From NCBI RefSeq assembly GCF_013839445.1, contig NZ_JACDIT010000002.1, positions 248,001 through 312,000 of the forward strand: a DNA stretch of 64,000 bases, read 5' to 3'. The DNA is from Chthonobacter albigriseus (GTDB lineage: Bacteria; Pseudomonadota; Alphaproteobacteria; Rhizobiales; Pleomorphomonadaceae). Shown piece after piece: positions 1-12,000 of the stretch (position 1 is its first letter; each line of letters starts with the position of its first letter). The position numbers and the translations under genes are program-made. Below the pieces are notes generated by a model. It ran no database searches. It was not told the DNA's origin and saw nothing but the letters and a program-made list of their open reading frames with translations.

Positions 1-702
1 AACCGGGTGGAACGGATCGGCGCGCGGTCCGGCGGCACGGGGCAGAACGGCAACGGCATCAACGTGTTCCGGGCCGACGGGGTGGTCGTCTCCAGCAACC
101 GGGTGGCCGATTGCGCCTTCTCCGCGGTGCGCTCCAACGCGGGCTCGAACGTGCAGATCGCGGGCAACAGCTGCTTCCGGTCGGGCGAGACGGCGATCTA
201 CTCCGAATTCGGCTTCGAGGGCGCCATGGTCAGCGGCAACATCGTCGACGGCGCCTCGATCGGCATCTCGATCGCCAACTTCAACGACGGCGGCCGGCTG
301 GCGGTGGTCTCGGGCAACATGATCCGCAACCTGCGGCACGGCGCGCCCTACCCCGACGAGCACGGCCTCGACTTCGGCATCGGCATTTCAGTGGAAGCCG
401 ACGCGAGCGTCACGGGCAATGTGATCGACGGAGCCCCGAGCGTCGGGCTGCTGCTCGGCTGGGGGCCATACCTGCGCAACATCGTGGCCACCGGCAACAT
501 GATCCGCGACTCCAAGGTGGGCGTCGGCGTCAGCGTGGTGGACGGCGTCGGCGACGTGATGATCGCCAACAACCTGTTCTCCGCCACCCCGGACGGTGCG
601 GTCCGCGGCATGCGCTGGGCCGAGTTCGTTTCGGACGATCTGACCCGTATCGGGACAGCCGACCTGCCGCACATCACGCTCTCGGCCAACCGGATCGGCT
701 GA
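1..702 (+). CDS. TIGR03808-like TAT-exported beta-helix repeat protein, 3' part
   Basis: The reading frame is open from the first base, so the 5' end lies outside the window and only the last 233 codons are seen. The protein is built of short repeats rich in Gly, Asn, Val and Ile (for example SGNIVDGASIGISIANFN and TGNMIRDSKVGVGVSV), as in right-handed parallel beta-helix proteins. The stretch around RNLRHGAPYPDEHGLDFG is what I associate with TIGR03808, a family of twin-arginine-exported repeat proteins of Rhizobiales whose role is unknown. The TAT signal itself would be upstream and is not visible. The stop codon abuts, tail to tail, the stop of the asparaginase gene on the other strand. 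Family assignment is from memory of the motif; the fold is the safer call. Confidence 0.75.
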   Translation, partial: NRVERIGARSGGTGQNGNGINVFRADGVVVSSNRVADCAFSAVRSNAGSNVQIAGNSCFRSGETAIYSEFGFEGAMVSGNIVDGASIGISIANFNDGGRLAVVSGNMIRNLRHGAPYPDEHGLDFGIGISVEADASVTGNVIDGAPSVGLLLGWGPYLRNIVATGNMIRDSKVGVGVSVVDGVGDVMIANNLFSATPDGAVRGMRWAEFVSDDLTRIGTADLPHITLSANRIG

Positions 703-1716
703 TCAGATCCCGGAGACCGCCGCCGTCGGCCGCAATTCGCCGACGGTGACGCCAGTCCGGTCCTGGATCGCAGGGCGGCGCAGGCTATCGAGGCCGGCCG
801 TCAGGCGATCGTCCAGCCCGGACAGGAAACGCTTCAGCAGATCGGCGGTGACGACTTCGGAGGCGCGCGCGGCGCCGTCGTCGATCTTCACCGCGATCCC
901 GAGCCCCTGTTCAGGCAGTGCGGCGGTGAAGACGCCTTCCGCGCCGGTCTTCACGAACGCCCTTTCACCGAGGAGCGTCATTGCTTTGGTGCAGAACCGG
1001 CCGGTGCCGGCGACCATGAACGGCTCGGCCGCGGCGGCCTTGCGGAGACGATCGCAGGCGGCCCTGCGCGCCGGAGACAGCCCGACCCCGGTCGCGAACC
1101 GTGCGAAGCCAAGGGCGATCGACTGCAGCGGGATGGCGAAGGTGGGGATCGAGCAGCCGTCGATGCCCATCCGGTCCGAGGCGTGCTTCGCGCCGGTCAT
1201 CTCCTCACCAGCGGCGACCACGGCGCGCATGACCGGGTGTTCGGCCTTCACGTAGCCAGCGGGGTCCTCGCCGGTGCAGGCGGCGGTGCAGAGAAACCCG
1301 GAATGCTTGCCGGAGCAGTTGTTGTGGATGCGGCCGGGGTTCAAGCCGGCGCGGTGCAGCACGGCCTGGTCCTTGCCGCGCTCAGGCCATTGCGGGCCGC
1401 ACTCAAGGCAGCCCTCGTCGAGTCCGGCCGCGGCCAACATGCGGCGGGCTGTCTCCACGTGGCGCTCCTCGCCGTTGTGCGAGGAGATCGCGAGCGCCAG
1501 TTCGGCATTGCCGAAGCCGTATCTGTCCGCCGCGCCGCTCTCGATCAGCGGCAGCGCCTGGAAGGCCTTCACCGCAGAGCGGGGAAACACAGGACGCTCG
1601 ATATCTCCGACGCCAAGGACGAGCCGCCCGTCTCCGTCGACCACGGCGATGGCCCCGCGATGGCGGCTCTCGACCACGTTCCCACGTGTGACTTCGACCA
1701 GAACCGGATTATCCAT
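703..1716 (-). CDS. L-asparaginase II family protein
   Basis: 337-residue protein of the asparaginase II family (PF06089 type, the Rhizobium etli AnsA-like class, unrelated to the E. coli enzymes), predicted to hydrolyse L-asparagine to aspartate and ammonia in the cytoplasm. Visible family features are the N-terminal VEVTRGNVVESRHRG, the FPRSAVKAFQALPL segment with its Ser-x-x-Lys, SSHNGE, NNCSGKHSGFL and the GIDGCSIPTFAIPL block. An in-frame ATG at 1752 exists, but the start at 1716 begins the family's usual MDNPVLVE and has GGGAG about eight bases upstream. It may be cotranscribed with the aminotransferase upstream (69-bp gap), which would pair two nitrogen-metabolism enzymes. Confidence 0.88.
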   Translation of the reverse strand: MDNPVLVEVTRGNVVESRHRGAIAVVDGDGRLVLGVGDIERPVFPRSAVKAFQALPLIESGAADRYGFGNAELALAISSHNGEERHVETARRMLAAAGLDEGCLECGPQWPERGKDQAVLHRAGLNPGRIHNNCSGKHSGFLCTAACTGEDPAGYVKAEHPVMRAVVAAGEEMTGAKHASDRMGIDGCSIPTFAIPLQSIALGFARFATGVGLSPARRAACDRLRKAAAAEPFMVAGTGRFCTKAMTLLGERAFVKTGAEGVFTAALPEQGLGIAVKIDDGAARASEVVTADLLKRFLSGLDDRLTAGLDSLRRPAIQDRTGVTVGELRPTAAVSGI

Positions 1717-1785
1717 GAGCCTCACTCCCGACAGCGCGAGAGCCGATAGCATTCCCGCCGCGAGGAGGGAATGGCGCTTTGGCCG

Positions 1786-2961
1786 TCACGCTGCCCGACG
1801 AAGCCAGGTCCGCAGCCGTTCCAGTGCCGTATCCAGCACTTCGTCCTTCTTGCAGAAGCAGAAACGGATGTAGGTGGAGGGCGGGTTCGACGCGTAGAAA
1901 GCCGAGACGGGGACCGCGGCGACGCCGGCCTCCCGCGTCATCTTCAGGCAGGCCTCCTTGTCGTCTGCGATGCCGAGCGGGCCGGTGTCCGTGGTGACGA
2001 AGTAGGTGCCCTCGGATTTCAGCACCTCGAAGCCGAGGTCGGCGAGGCCGGCCGACAGCCGGTCCCGCTTGGCGGCTAGGCCGGTGGCAAAATCCCGGAA
2101 GTAGTCGTCGCCGAGCCTCAGGCCGGCCGCCACGCCCTTCTGCAGGTCGGGCGGCGTGGTGAAGGTCACGAACTGGTGGACCTTGGCGATCGGCGCGAGC
2201 AGGTGCGGCGCGGCGGTGATGTAGCCGATCTTCCAGGCGGTCAGCGAGAACGTCTTGCCGGCGGACCCGATCCGCACCACCCGGTCGCGCATGCCGGGAA
2301 GCTGCATGGGCGAAACGTGGGTGCGGCCGTCGTAGACGAGGTGCTCGTAGACCTCGTCGGCGATCACGTAGGCGTCGTGCTTGATGCAGAGGTCGGCGAT
2401 CAACTGCAGCTCGTCGCGGGTGAACACCTTGCCGGCCGGGTTCATCGGGGTGTTGATCAGGATTGCCTTGGTGCGATCGCTGAAGGCGGCGGCGAGCGCA
2501 TCGGGGTCGAGCGTCCAATGGGGCGGCGTGATGCGGACCAGCTTCGGGATGCCGCCGGCCTGCCGCACGATCGGAAGGTAGCAATCGTAGAGCGGCTCGA
2601 TCAGGACCACCTCGTCGCCGGGCGCGACGAGACCGATGATGGCGTCGGCGATGGCCTCCGTGGCGCCTGACGTCACCATCACTTCGGAGCGCCAGTCCAC
2701 GTCCAAGCCATAGAACCGCTTGTTGGTCTCGGCGACTGCCTGGCGCAGGTCCTCGATGCCCATCATCGACGGGTACTGGTTCGGACCCGCCATCAAGGCG
2801 TCGGCTGCCGCACGCCGGATCACTTCCGGGCCGTCGACATCGGGAAAGCCCTGGCCGAGGTTGATGGCGCCGGTCTCCACCGCAAGGCGGGACATGACCT
2901 CGAAGATGGTGGTCGGCAGACCGGTGAAGATAGGATTGGTGGGTTTCATCGCTCTGGCCAC
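1786..2961 (-). CDS. PLP-dependent class I/II aminotransferase
   Basis: 391-residue fold-type I aminotransferase. NLGQGFPDVDGP near the N-terminus is typical of the methionine/kynurenine/succinyldiaminopimelate aminotransferase branch (YbdL, KAT and DapC-like). The pyridine-ring Asp and its neighbourhood are in YVIADEVYEHLVYDG and the Schiff-base lysine is in SAGKTFSLTAWKIGY. NTPMNPAGKVF and the C-terminal YIRFCFCK arginine complete the active site. The GTG at 2961 gives the full frame; an ATG four codons in (2949) is an equally good start, since neither has a strong ribosome site. Amino-donor specificity cannot be read from the sequence. The gene lies between the giant adhesin gene, whose terminator sits in its promoter region, and asparaginase. 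Confidence 0.87.
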   Translation of the reverse strand: MARAMKPTNPIFTGLPTTIFEVMSRLAVETGAINLGQGFPDVDGPEVIRRAAADALMAGPNQYPSMMGIEDLRQAVAETNKRFYGLDVDWRSEVMVTSGATEAIADAIIGLVAPGDEVVLIEPLYDCYLPIVRQAGGIPKLVRITPPHWTLDPDALAAAFSDRTKAILINTPMNPAGKVFTRDELQLIADLCIKHDAYVIADEVYEHLVYDGRTHVSPMQLPGMRDRVVRIGSAGKTFSLTAWKIGYITAAPHLLAPIAKVHQFVTFTTPPDLQKGVAAGLRLGDDYFRDFATGLAAKRDRLSAGLADLGFEVLKSEGTYFVTTDTGPLGIADDKEACLKMTREAGVAAVPVSAFYASNPPSTYIRFCFCKKDEVLDTALERLRTWLRRAA

Positions 2962-2984
2962 ACTCGTCTACGGGCCGGGGACGA

Positions 2985-3023
2985 TAGAAGAGCGGCCGCC
3001 GGGCGACAAGGCGCGGCGGCCGT
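2985..3023 (-). terminator. Hairpin terminator candidate downstream of the giant adhesin gene
   Basis: A perfect 9-bp GC stem (2993-3001 with 3014-3022, arms CGGCCGCCG/CGGCGGCCG) has a 12-nt loop. Read on the minus strand it is followed by the pyrimidine run TCTTCT. It lies 30 bp beyond the stop codon of the adhesin gene and just before the aminotransferase start. The T-tract is weak, so termination efficiency is uncertain. Confidence 0.45.
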
Positions 3024-3052
3024 TCGAAAAGGCGAAACTGTTGATCCGTTGA

Positions 3053-6000
3053 TCAGAAGGTGATGCGTTCCAGTTCGGTGAACTGGATGACCTGACCGTT
3101 TCCGAAGGCGACAAAACCGGAGGAGTCGGCCGAAAGATCAAGTTGGTTCGCCGTTTGGTTCGTCACCGAGCCGCTGTTCAGATGCAGCGTCCAGTCGCTC
3201 CCCGTGATCAGGCTGGTGTCGAGCCCGGTGTAGGCGCCCGCCCCGTCGATATCCAGCGTGTCGGTCCATCCGCCGCCAGCGCCGCCGGCGATCGTGTCGT
3301 TGCCGTCGCCATAGTAGAACATGAAGGAGTCGGTGCCGGAGCCACCGGCCATGCTATCCGCGCCAGAACCGCCGGTGAGGATGTCGTTGCCAGCGCCGCC
3401 GATGAGCTGGTCGTTGCCGGCGCCGGCGGAGATGGTGTCGTTGCCTGCGCCGCTGTTGAACCAGTTGGCGTTTCCGTCGCCGGTAATGCTGTCGTTACCG
3501 GAACCGGTCCACACCTCCTCGAAGTTCCAGATGGTGTCGGACCCCGTCGCCGCGCCCGTCGCGGTGCTGGTCGCCAGGTTGACTGTGACCCCGGCCGTAT
3601 CGGCCGAGTAGTCCAGGATGTCGGTGCCGTTGCCGCCGTCGAGCGTGTCGTTGCCGCCGGTGTCGGAGACGATGTCGTTGTCGGCGCCGGCGTAGATCGT
3701 GTCGTTGCCGGTACCGGCGCTGATCGTGTCGTTTCCGGCGTCACCGGTCACGTAGTCCGCGCCCGATCCACCCAGAATGCTGTCGGCGCCGTCGCCGGCA
3801 TAGAGGGTGTCGTCACCGGATCCGCCGGAGATCAGGTCGTCGCCGGCGTCGCCGGTGACGTAGTCGTTGCCCTGGTATCCGAAAATCGTGTCGTCGCCAG
3901 TGCCGCCGTAGAACGTGTCGTAGCCGGTGTAGCCGACCAGGAGATCATTGCCGTCGCCGCCGCTGACCGAGCTGTTTCCAGCGCCGGTGTAGGCGACGTC
4001 ATTCCCGCCGGCGAGATCGCCGCTGTCCCCGCCGCCGTTGCCGATCGCGTATTCGGCGTTGTTGGTCGCGGTCCAGGTCTCGTGGGCGGAACTGCCGTAA
4101 AGGAAGGAGCTGATCGTGAACGAGCGGTCGGCGAACTGAAGCGTCTCGAAGCTGGTGAGCGCGGTCGTCTTCGCCACGCCGGTCGCCTCGTAGTCGGCCA
4201 TGTCGGTGATCGTCATGGTCGTGCCGTTGTACGACAGCATGTACTGCGAGGCGTTTCCGCTCAGGACATAGGTGTCCGTGCCAGCACCGCCGGCCAGAGA
4301 CGTTTCCGCAACGCTCGTTTCGGTGAAGGTGTCGTTGCCGCTGGTCAGCGTGTGGCTCTCGGCGACGTCGGTGAGGCTGATCGCGACGGCTTCCGAATAG
4401 GTATTGCCTGCGGAGTCCGTTACCTGCACCGTCACGCTGTCCGATGCATCGGCTTCGAAGTTCAGCGTCGCGCCGGCTTTGACGCGGATCTGGTTGCCGA
4501 CGATCTCGTATTTGGCGCTATCGCCTCCGGTGATCGCATAGGTGAAGGTCTCACCCGCATCCGGATCGGTGGCGGACAGGGTGGCCACGACGGTCCCCGC
4601 CGCGCTGTTCTCGGCGACGGTGCCGCCGCTGGCGGAAAGGTCCGTCGGCGCCGCGTTCATCAAGGTCGCCGTCGTGCGGGTGCCGTTGGCGAACTGGAAG
4701 CTCTCGACGCCGCTGACGGTGTCCGTACCGTCGCTGCCGCCGTTCTTGTGGACGAAGGTGTAGGTGCCGGCGTTCAGGGTGATCGTGTAGTCGGCCCAGT
4801 TGCCCGAGAAGACCACCGTATCGGTCCCGTTGCCGCCGACGATGCTGTCGCTTCCGCTGCCACCGGTCAGCGTATCGTTTCCTTCACCACCGGTCAGTGT
4901 GTCGCTTCCACCGCCGCCGGCCAGGGCGTCATTGCCTGCCCCGCCGTCGATCACGTTGTTGCCGGCGTTGCCGGTGAAGGTGTCGGCGTATTCCGATCCG
5001 ATCAGGTTCTCGATCGAGTTCATCTGATCCGTGCCGGATCCGCCGGTGGCTTGGTTGCCGCCGGCGCCGAGATCATACGTTACGCCACTCGCCGCATTCA
5101 CGTAGGAGACGGTATCGGTTCCACCGCCGCCGAAGATGACTTCATTGCCGGATCCGGCCAGGATCGTGTCGTTGCCCGAACCAAGGTAGAAGGCGTCGTT
5201 GCCGCCTTTTCCGTCGACAAGGTTGTTGCCTCCCGTGTCGTCGAACTGATCATCTCCGGAGCTGCCGGTCAGCGTGTCGTTGCCGGACCCGGACACCACA
5301 TGCTCAATCGAGAGCAGGCTGTCCGTGCCGATCGCCGCGCCGCTCGCCACGCCGGTGGAAAGGTTCACGGAAACCGCCGTGTTGTCGCCGCTGTAGTCGA
5401 CGGTATCCCACCATCCGCCGCCGTTGAGAGTGTCGTTACCGCTGCCGCCAACCAGGACCTCGTTGCCTTCCCCGCCGACGATGCTGTCGTTCCCGGCGCC
5501 GCCATACAACGTGTCGCTGCCCGCGCTGCCGATTATCGTATCATCGCCATCGCCGCCGTCGACGGAGAGCTCCGTCGTTCCGGCGTCGGTGAAGCTGTCA
5601 TTGCCGGCGGTGAGCACGATCGCCTCGGCCACGTCGGAGATCGTGATCGCCACCACTTCCGAATAGGTCGCGCCGTTGGCGTCCGTCACCTCAATCGTCA
5701 CGCTGTCCGTCGCGTCCGTCTCATAGTCGAGCGTCGCGCCGGCCTTGACGCGGATCTCGTTGCCGACGATCTCGTACTTGACGCTGTCGCCGCCGGTGAT
5801 GGCGTAGGTGAAGCTGTCGCCGGCGTTGGCGTCCGTCGTCGACAAGGTCGCGACCACGGTACCGGCCGCAGCGTTCTCGGCCACACTGCCGCCGGACGCC
5901 GCGATGTCGGTCGGCGCCGCGTTCAACAGGCTCGCCGCCGCGACCGTGCGGTCGGCGAACTGGAAGTTCTCGACGTTGTTCACCGTGTCGGTGCCGTCCG

Positions 6001-9000
6001 CGCCGCCGTTCTTGTGGACCAGCGTATAGGTCCCGCCGCTCTCCGTGATCGTGTAGTCGGCCCAGCTGCCCGAGAACACCGCGGTGTCGGTGTGGGCGCC
6101 GCCGTCGATGCTGTCGTCGCCGGCGCCGCCCGTCAGCGTATCGTCGGCGGTGCCGCCGAGGAGCGTGTCGTTGCCGCCGCGTCCGTCCAGCACGTCGTTG
6201 CCGGCATAGCCGTCCAGCAGGTTGTCGCCGCTGCCGCCGGAGATGGTGTCGCCGTGAAGCGACCCGACGACATTCTCGATCCCGGAGAGCACGTCGCCGA
6301 ACGCATGCGACGTACCCCAGCCGCCGCCGCTGCCGGACTGCAGATCGACCGCGATCTCCCGGTTCGAGTTGGCGTAGGAGACGGTGTCGATGCCGTCGCC
6401 GCCGATCAGCGTGTCGGCCCCCTGGCTGCCGACGAGCGTGTCGTTGCCTGAGCCGCCGTCCAGCGAGTCGGCCGCCGCGTCGTCCACCTTGACGGTGTCG
6501 TAGTCGCCGGGCTTGCCGCTGTAGAGGATATCGTCGCCGTCGCCGCCGAAGAGCCGATCGGCTCCGTCGCCGCCGACCAGGCTGTCGTTGACCGCCGAGC
6601 CGGTGATCGTGTCGTTGCCGGCGCCGCCATCCACAGACAGCTCCGTGACGCCGCTGTCGGTGAAGCTGTCGCTACCGGCGGTGAGGACCACCGCTTCCGA
6701 GACGTCGGTGACTGTGATCGACACCGTCTCGGAGTAGGTCGCGCCGCTGGCGTCGGTGACCTGGACCGTGACGCTGTCCGCGGCATCGGCCTCATAGTCG
6801 AGCGAAACGCCGGCCTTCAGGCGGATCTCGTTGCCGACGATCTCGTACCGGGCCGCATCGCCGCCCGTGATGGCATAGGTGAAGGTATCGCCGGCATTGC
6901 CGTCGACGGCGGAAAGCGTCGCCACCACGGTGCCCGCTGCCGCAGTCTCAATCACCGTTCCGCCGGTTGCGACGAGATCCGTCGGCGCGATGTTGAGGAG
7001 ATCAGCCGCTGCGACCGTGCGGTCGGCGAACTGGAAGCTCTCGACATTCGAAACCGAGTCCGTGCCGTCCGGTGATCCGCCACGACGATCTACGATCGTG
7101 TAGCTGCCATCTGGGTTTGCCGTGACGGCATAGTCCGCCCAGTTGCCGGAGAAGACGGCCGTGTCGGTGCCCGTCCCGCCGTCGATGGTGTCATTGCCGG
7201 CGCGGCCCTGGAGGGTGTCGTTGCCGCTCCCGCCCGAAAGCCGGTTTGCACCAGCGTCGCCACGGAGCGTGTCGTTGAAGTTGGAGCCTACGAGGTTCTC
7301 GACATTGGTGACGATCAAGCCGCCAACCTGGTTGTTGTTCTGGAGGGTGGAAACCGAAAGGTCCACGCTGACGCCGACGTGAGACAAGGTCGACCAGTCT
7401 AGCGTGTCGATTCCGGCTCCGCCGTCGATGGTGTCCGTCAGGACCGCCTGGTTGGAGGCGTTACGGGCAGTGCTGCCGTGGAAGATGTTGTCGCCGTCGT
7501 TTCCGATCAGTTGGTCGGCATAGTTCGAGCCCCGGACGTTCTCGATGCTGATCAGTGATTGGAGCGAGCCGTCCGCCAGGATCGCTTGTCCTGTCTGAAG
7601 ATTGACGACAGTACCAGGCGTCCCGACCATGCCGAGCGTGAACCAATCGCTGCCGTCGCCGCCGTCGATGGTATCGGCGCCGCTGGACGAACCGATGTAG
7701 TCATCACCCGCCCCGCCCTGGACGAGGTTGCTGCCGGTGTCGCCCCGAAGCGAGTCGCCGTAGGCGGAGCCGATCAGGTTTTCGAAGCCGGAGACCGTGA
7801 TGCTTCCGACGCCCGCCGACGCCGACATCCAACCGGAGAATGCGCTCGTGTCCTGAGCCGCCGTCGTAGCGATGCTGACGACGACCCCGTTGGACGCGGA
7901 CGCGAACGAGAGCGTGTCGGTCCCGCTTCCGCCGACAAGCGTGTCGTCTCCGCCAGCGCCGTCGACCGTGTCGTCCCCCGCCCCGGCATCGATGACGTTT
8001 GCGGCGCCGCTGCCCAGAAGGCTGTCCGAGCCGGACCCGCCGACTATGTTCTCGAACCCGCTCGCGGTGACTGCGCCGAAGTCCGAGCCTGTGTTCTGGG
8101 CGCTGCCATCGGAAAGGTCGAACGTCAGCGCGGACGATGCTGCCGCGAAGCTGATCGTGTCCGTGTCGGCACCGCCGTCCAGCGTATCTCCGCCGGCTGT
8201 CGCCACGATGCTGTCATTCCCGGCCCCGCCGAGAATCATGTTCGCACCCGCTCCGCCGGATATCGTGTCGTCTCCCGCCAAGCCGTCGATGGAGAGTTCG
8301 GCCACGCCGGTATCGACGAAGCTGTCGTTGCCCGCTGTAAGGACCAGGGCCTCGCCGACGTCGCTGACGGAGATCGTGAAGGTCTGCGTCGTGGTGTTGA
8401 CTCCGTCGGAGACCTCAACGGTCACGCTGTGGCTGGTTGCCTGTTCAGCGTCGATCAAGGCCGCGTCGGAAACTGTGATCTTTCCGGTCGCAGGGTCGAT
8501 CGCGAAGCGGCCCCCGGCATTGTCCAAAAGCGTGTAGGCGAAGCTCGAGCCCTCATCGGGATCGACGGTCGTCACCTTGCCCACCACGGTTCCGTTGGCG
8601 GCGTTCTCTGCCACGGTGTCCGCCGAGAGCGCCATCGTCGAGGGCGCTTCGTTGAGGTTGGTGACGGCGATGTCGAACGTCTGCGAGACCGAAAGGCCGG
8701 CCGAATCCGTGCCCGTGACGGTGACCTGCACCAAGGCTCCCGCTTCGAAGTCGAGGACGATGCCGTCCTTGAGCTTCAACGCCTGGCCGACCACCTCGAA
8801 CCGGGAGTCCGAAACGGTGAAGGTTGCGCTGTCGCCTGCGTCCGGATCCACGATCGACAGCGTCCCGACCGCAGCCCCGGCCTCGCCCTCAGCGATGACG
8901 GCATCGTAAACGCTGTCGGCCGTCGGGGCGGACGAGGTGTCGAAGGCGATCTCACCGGTCCACGGCATGATCTGCTGGGAATAGCCTGGCCAGACCGTTC

Positions 9001-12000
9001 CGGACTCCCCGATGTAGGTGCCGGAGGAAATGGACAAGCCGTTCACCTCCACCCCACCCACGATCAGGTTCCGATCGCCGTGCTCCGGAGTGTAGGCATC
9101 GTTGATGAAACGCACCGAAACGGACGAGGGAACAGGCCCGTCCAGCGCGAGGCTGATCGTCTGCATCCGCGTCGCGGGATCCTGGTCCTCGAACGGGACC
9201 TCGGTCGCCCAGGATACCGTTCCCGACGCGACCACGACGCCATCCACGACGATCTCGTAAGCCGGTGGCGCAACTTCGTCGGCGGTATCGCCGCCCCACT
9301 CGCCACCGATCGTCACATTGATGACGTTGGGCATCGAAGCGTCGGTGAGACCGATCCCGATCGGAGCCTCGTTCACGTCGCTGACGGCGACCGTGAACGC
9401 TTGGCTGGCGGTGGAGCCGTCGGCGGAGGTGGCGGTGACGGTAAGGCCAATGGAGGCTTCCGTCTCGGCGTCGAAACTTGCGCCGGCCGCGACGCGGACG
9501 ACGCCATCGGCGCCGACGGTGAAGCGGTTGTCGGAGACGGTGTAGCTCACCGCGTTCGTGGTTGCGTCCGCGTCGCTGGCGAAGGCGGTGATGCCGACCG
9601 CGGTGCCGGCGGTGGCGGCCTCGGTGATCGTGTTCGCGGTGGCGTCGGTGTCGGCGGGGGCGGAAACGTCGGATTCGTCGACGTCCGAGATAGCGACCGT
9701 AAAGGACTGGCTCGCCTGCGAGCCGTCCGCGGATGTCGCGGTGACGGTGAGGGCGATGGAGGCTTCCGTCTCGGCGTCGAAGCTGGCGCCGGCAGCGACG
9801 CGAACCACGCCGTCGGCGCCGACGGTGAAGCGGCTGTCGGAGACGGTGTAGCTGACGGTGTTCGACGTGGCGTCCGCGTCGCTTGCGAAGGCGGTGATGC
9901 CGACGGCGGTGCCGGCGGCGGCGGCCTCGCTGATCGTGTTCGCGGTGGCGTCGGTGTCGACGGGGGCGGTGACGTCGGATTCGTCGACGTCGGAGACGGC
10001 GACGGTGAAGGACTGGCTCGCCTGCGATCCGTCGGCAGAGGTGGCGGTGACGGTGAGGCTGATGCTGCCTTCCGTCTCCGCGTCGAAGCTGGCGCCGGCC
10101 GCGACGCGGACGATGCCGTCGGCGCCGACGGTGAAGCGGCTGTCGGAGACAGTGTAGCTCACCGTGTTGGTGGTCGCATCCGCGTCTGTGGCAAAGGCGG
10201 TGATGCCGACGGCGGTGCCGGCGGTGGCGGCTTCGGTGATCGTGTTCGCCGCGGCGTCGGTGTCGACGGGAGCAGTGACGTCGGACTCGTCGATATCGGA
10301 AACCGTGATCGCGATCGTTTCCGTGTAGGTCGCGCCGTTGGCGTCCGTCACCTCGATCGTGACGCTGTCGGAAACGTCCGTCTCATAGTCGAGACCGGCA
10401 CCCGCCTTCACGCGGATCTCGTTGCCGACGATCTCGTATTTAGCGCTGTCGCCGCCGGTGATCGCATAGGTGAACAGATCGCCGGCGTTGGCGTCTATCG
10501 TCGACAGGGTCGCGACCACCGTACCCGGCGCGGCGTCCTCGGCCACCGTGCCGCCGGCGGCAGTAATGTCCGTCGGCGCGACATTGAGGAGGTCGGCTCG
10601 TGCCACGGTCCGATCTGCGAACCTGAACTGATCGACCTGCCGAACCAGATCGGTGCCGTCCGGAGATCCGGGCCGCAGATCGGTGATCGTGTAGTGCGTC
10701 ACTCCCGCTACCACGGCGGCCGAGATCGCATAATCGGACCAGTTGCCGGTGAAGACCGCCACGTCGGTGCCTGCGCCGCCGTCGAGGGAGTCGTTACCCG
10801 CACCGCCGGTGAGGGTGTCGTTGCCGGACTCTCCCAAAAGAAGGTCGGCACCGGCTCCACCGGAAAGGCTGTCGCTACCCAGGCCGCCGGCCAGGAAATC
10901 GTCGGAAGAAGCACCCGTCAGCCGATCCGCAAAATCGGAACCGAGCAATGCTTCGAATTCGGATGCCGTCACGGATCCCAGATTGGTGCCGGTCGCCTGT
11001 GCCGCCGTTGACGAGAGGTCGAAAGTCACGCCGGATTGGGCAAGTGAGAAGTCGAGAGAGTCCGAGCCGGATCCGCCCGACAGGGTGTCCCCGCCGGCCG
11101 TGACCACGACAGTATCGTCGCCGGCGTTCGTGGAGATGACCTCGGCATCGGACGAGCCTGTCACGATGTCGTAGCCCGATCCCGTCGCAACCATTTCGAA
11201 CCCGGTGATCGAACCCTCCGAGAGTTCGCCGTCGACCGAAACCGAACCGGCCGTGAGGTCGACGTCCAGGTCGTTGGTCAAGCCGGAGAGGTCGAGAAGA
11301 TCGATTCCATCGCCGCCAACCACGGTGTCATTGCCATCGAAGCCAAGGACCGTGTCGTTCCCCGCGCCACCGACCAGACTATCGCTGCCCTCGCCCCCGA
11401 CGATCAGGTCATCGCCGTCGCCGCCGATGAGATAATCCGCGCCCGTTCCGCCGGTCAGCGTGTCGTCCCCCGCGCCGCCGTCGACCGAAACCTCGGTAAC
11501 GCCGGATTCCGCAAAGCTGTCATTGCCTGCGGTGAGCGTGAGGTGTTCCGCGACGTCGGTCACCGCCAAGGTGAATGCCTGGCTCGCCTGCGAACTGTCA
11601 GCAGAGGTGGCGGTGACGGTAAGGCCGATCGAGGTCTCCGTCTCGGCGTCAAAACTTGCGCCGGCCGCAACGCGGACCACGCCGTCCGAGCCGACGGTGA
11701 AGCGGTTGTCGGAGACGGTGTAGCTGACCGCGTTCGTGGTCGCATCCGCGTCGCTGGCGAAGGCGGTGATGCCGACCGCGGTGCCGGCGGTGGCGGCCTC
11801 GGTGATCGTGTTCGCGGTGGCGTCGGTGTCGGCGGGGGCGGAAACGTCGGATTCGTCGACGTCCGAGATAGCGACCGTAAAGGACTGGCTCGCCTGCGAG
11901 CCGTCCGCGGATGTCGCGGTGACGGTGAGGGCGATGGAGGCTTCCGTCTCGGCGTCGAAGCTGGCGCCGGCAGCGACGCGAACCACGCCGTCGGCGCCGA

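Noticed and set aside
3143-11011. Very long open frames on the plus strand opposite the adhesin gene (over 1,100 codons)
   Set aside because: They are shadows: the antisense of GC-rich RTX/cadherin repeats stays open, and the products are monotonous Gly/Val/Arg/Asp strings with no domain or ribosome site.
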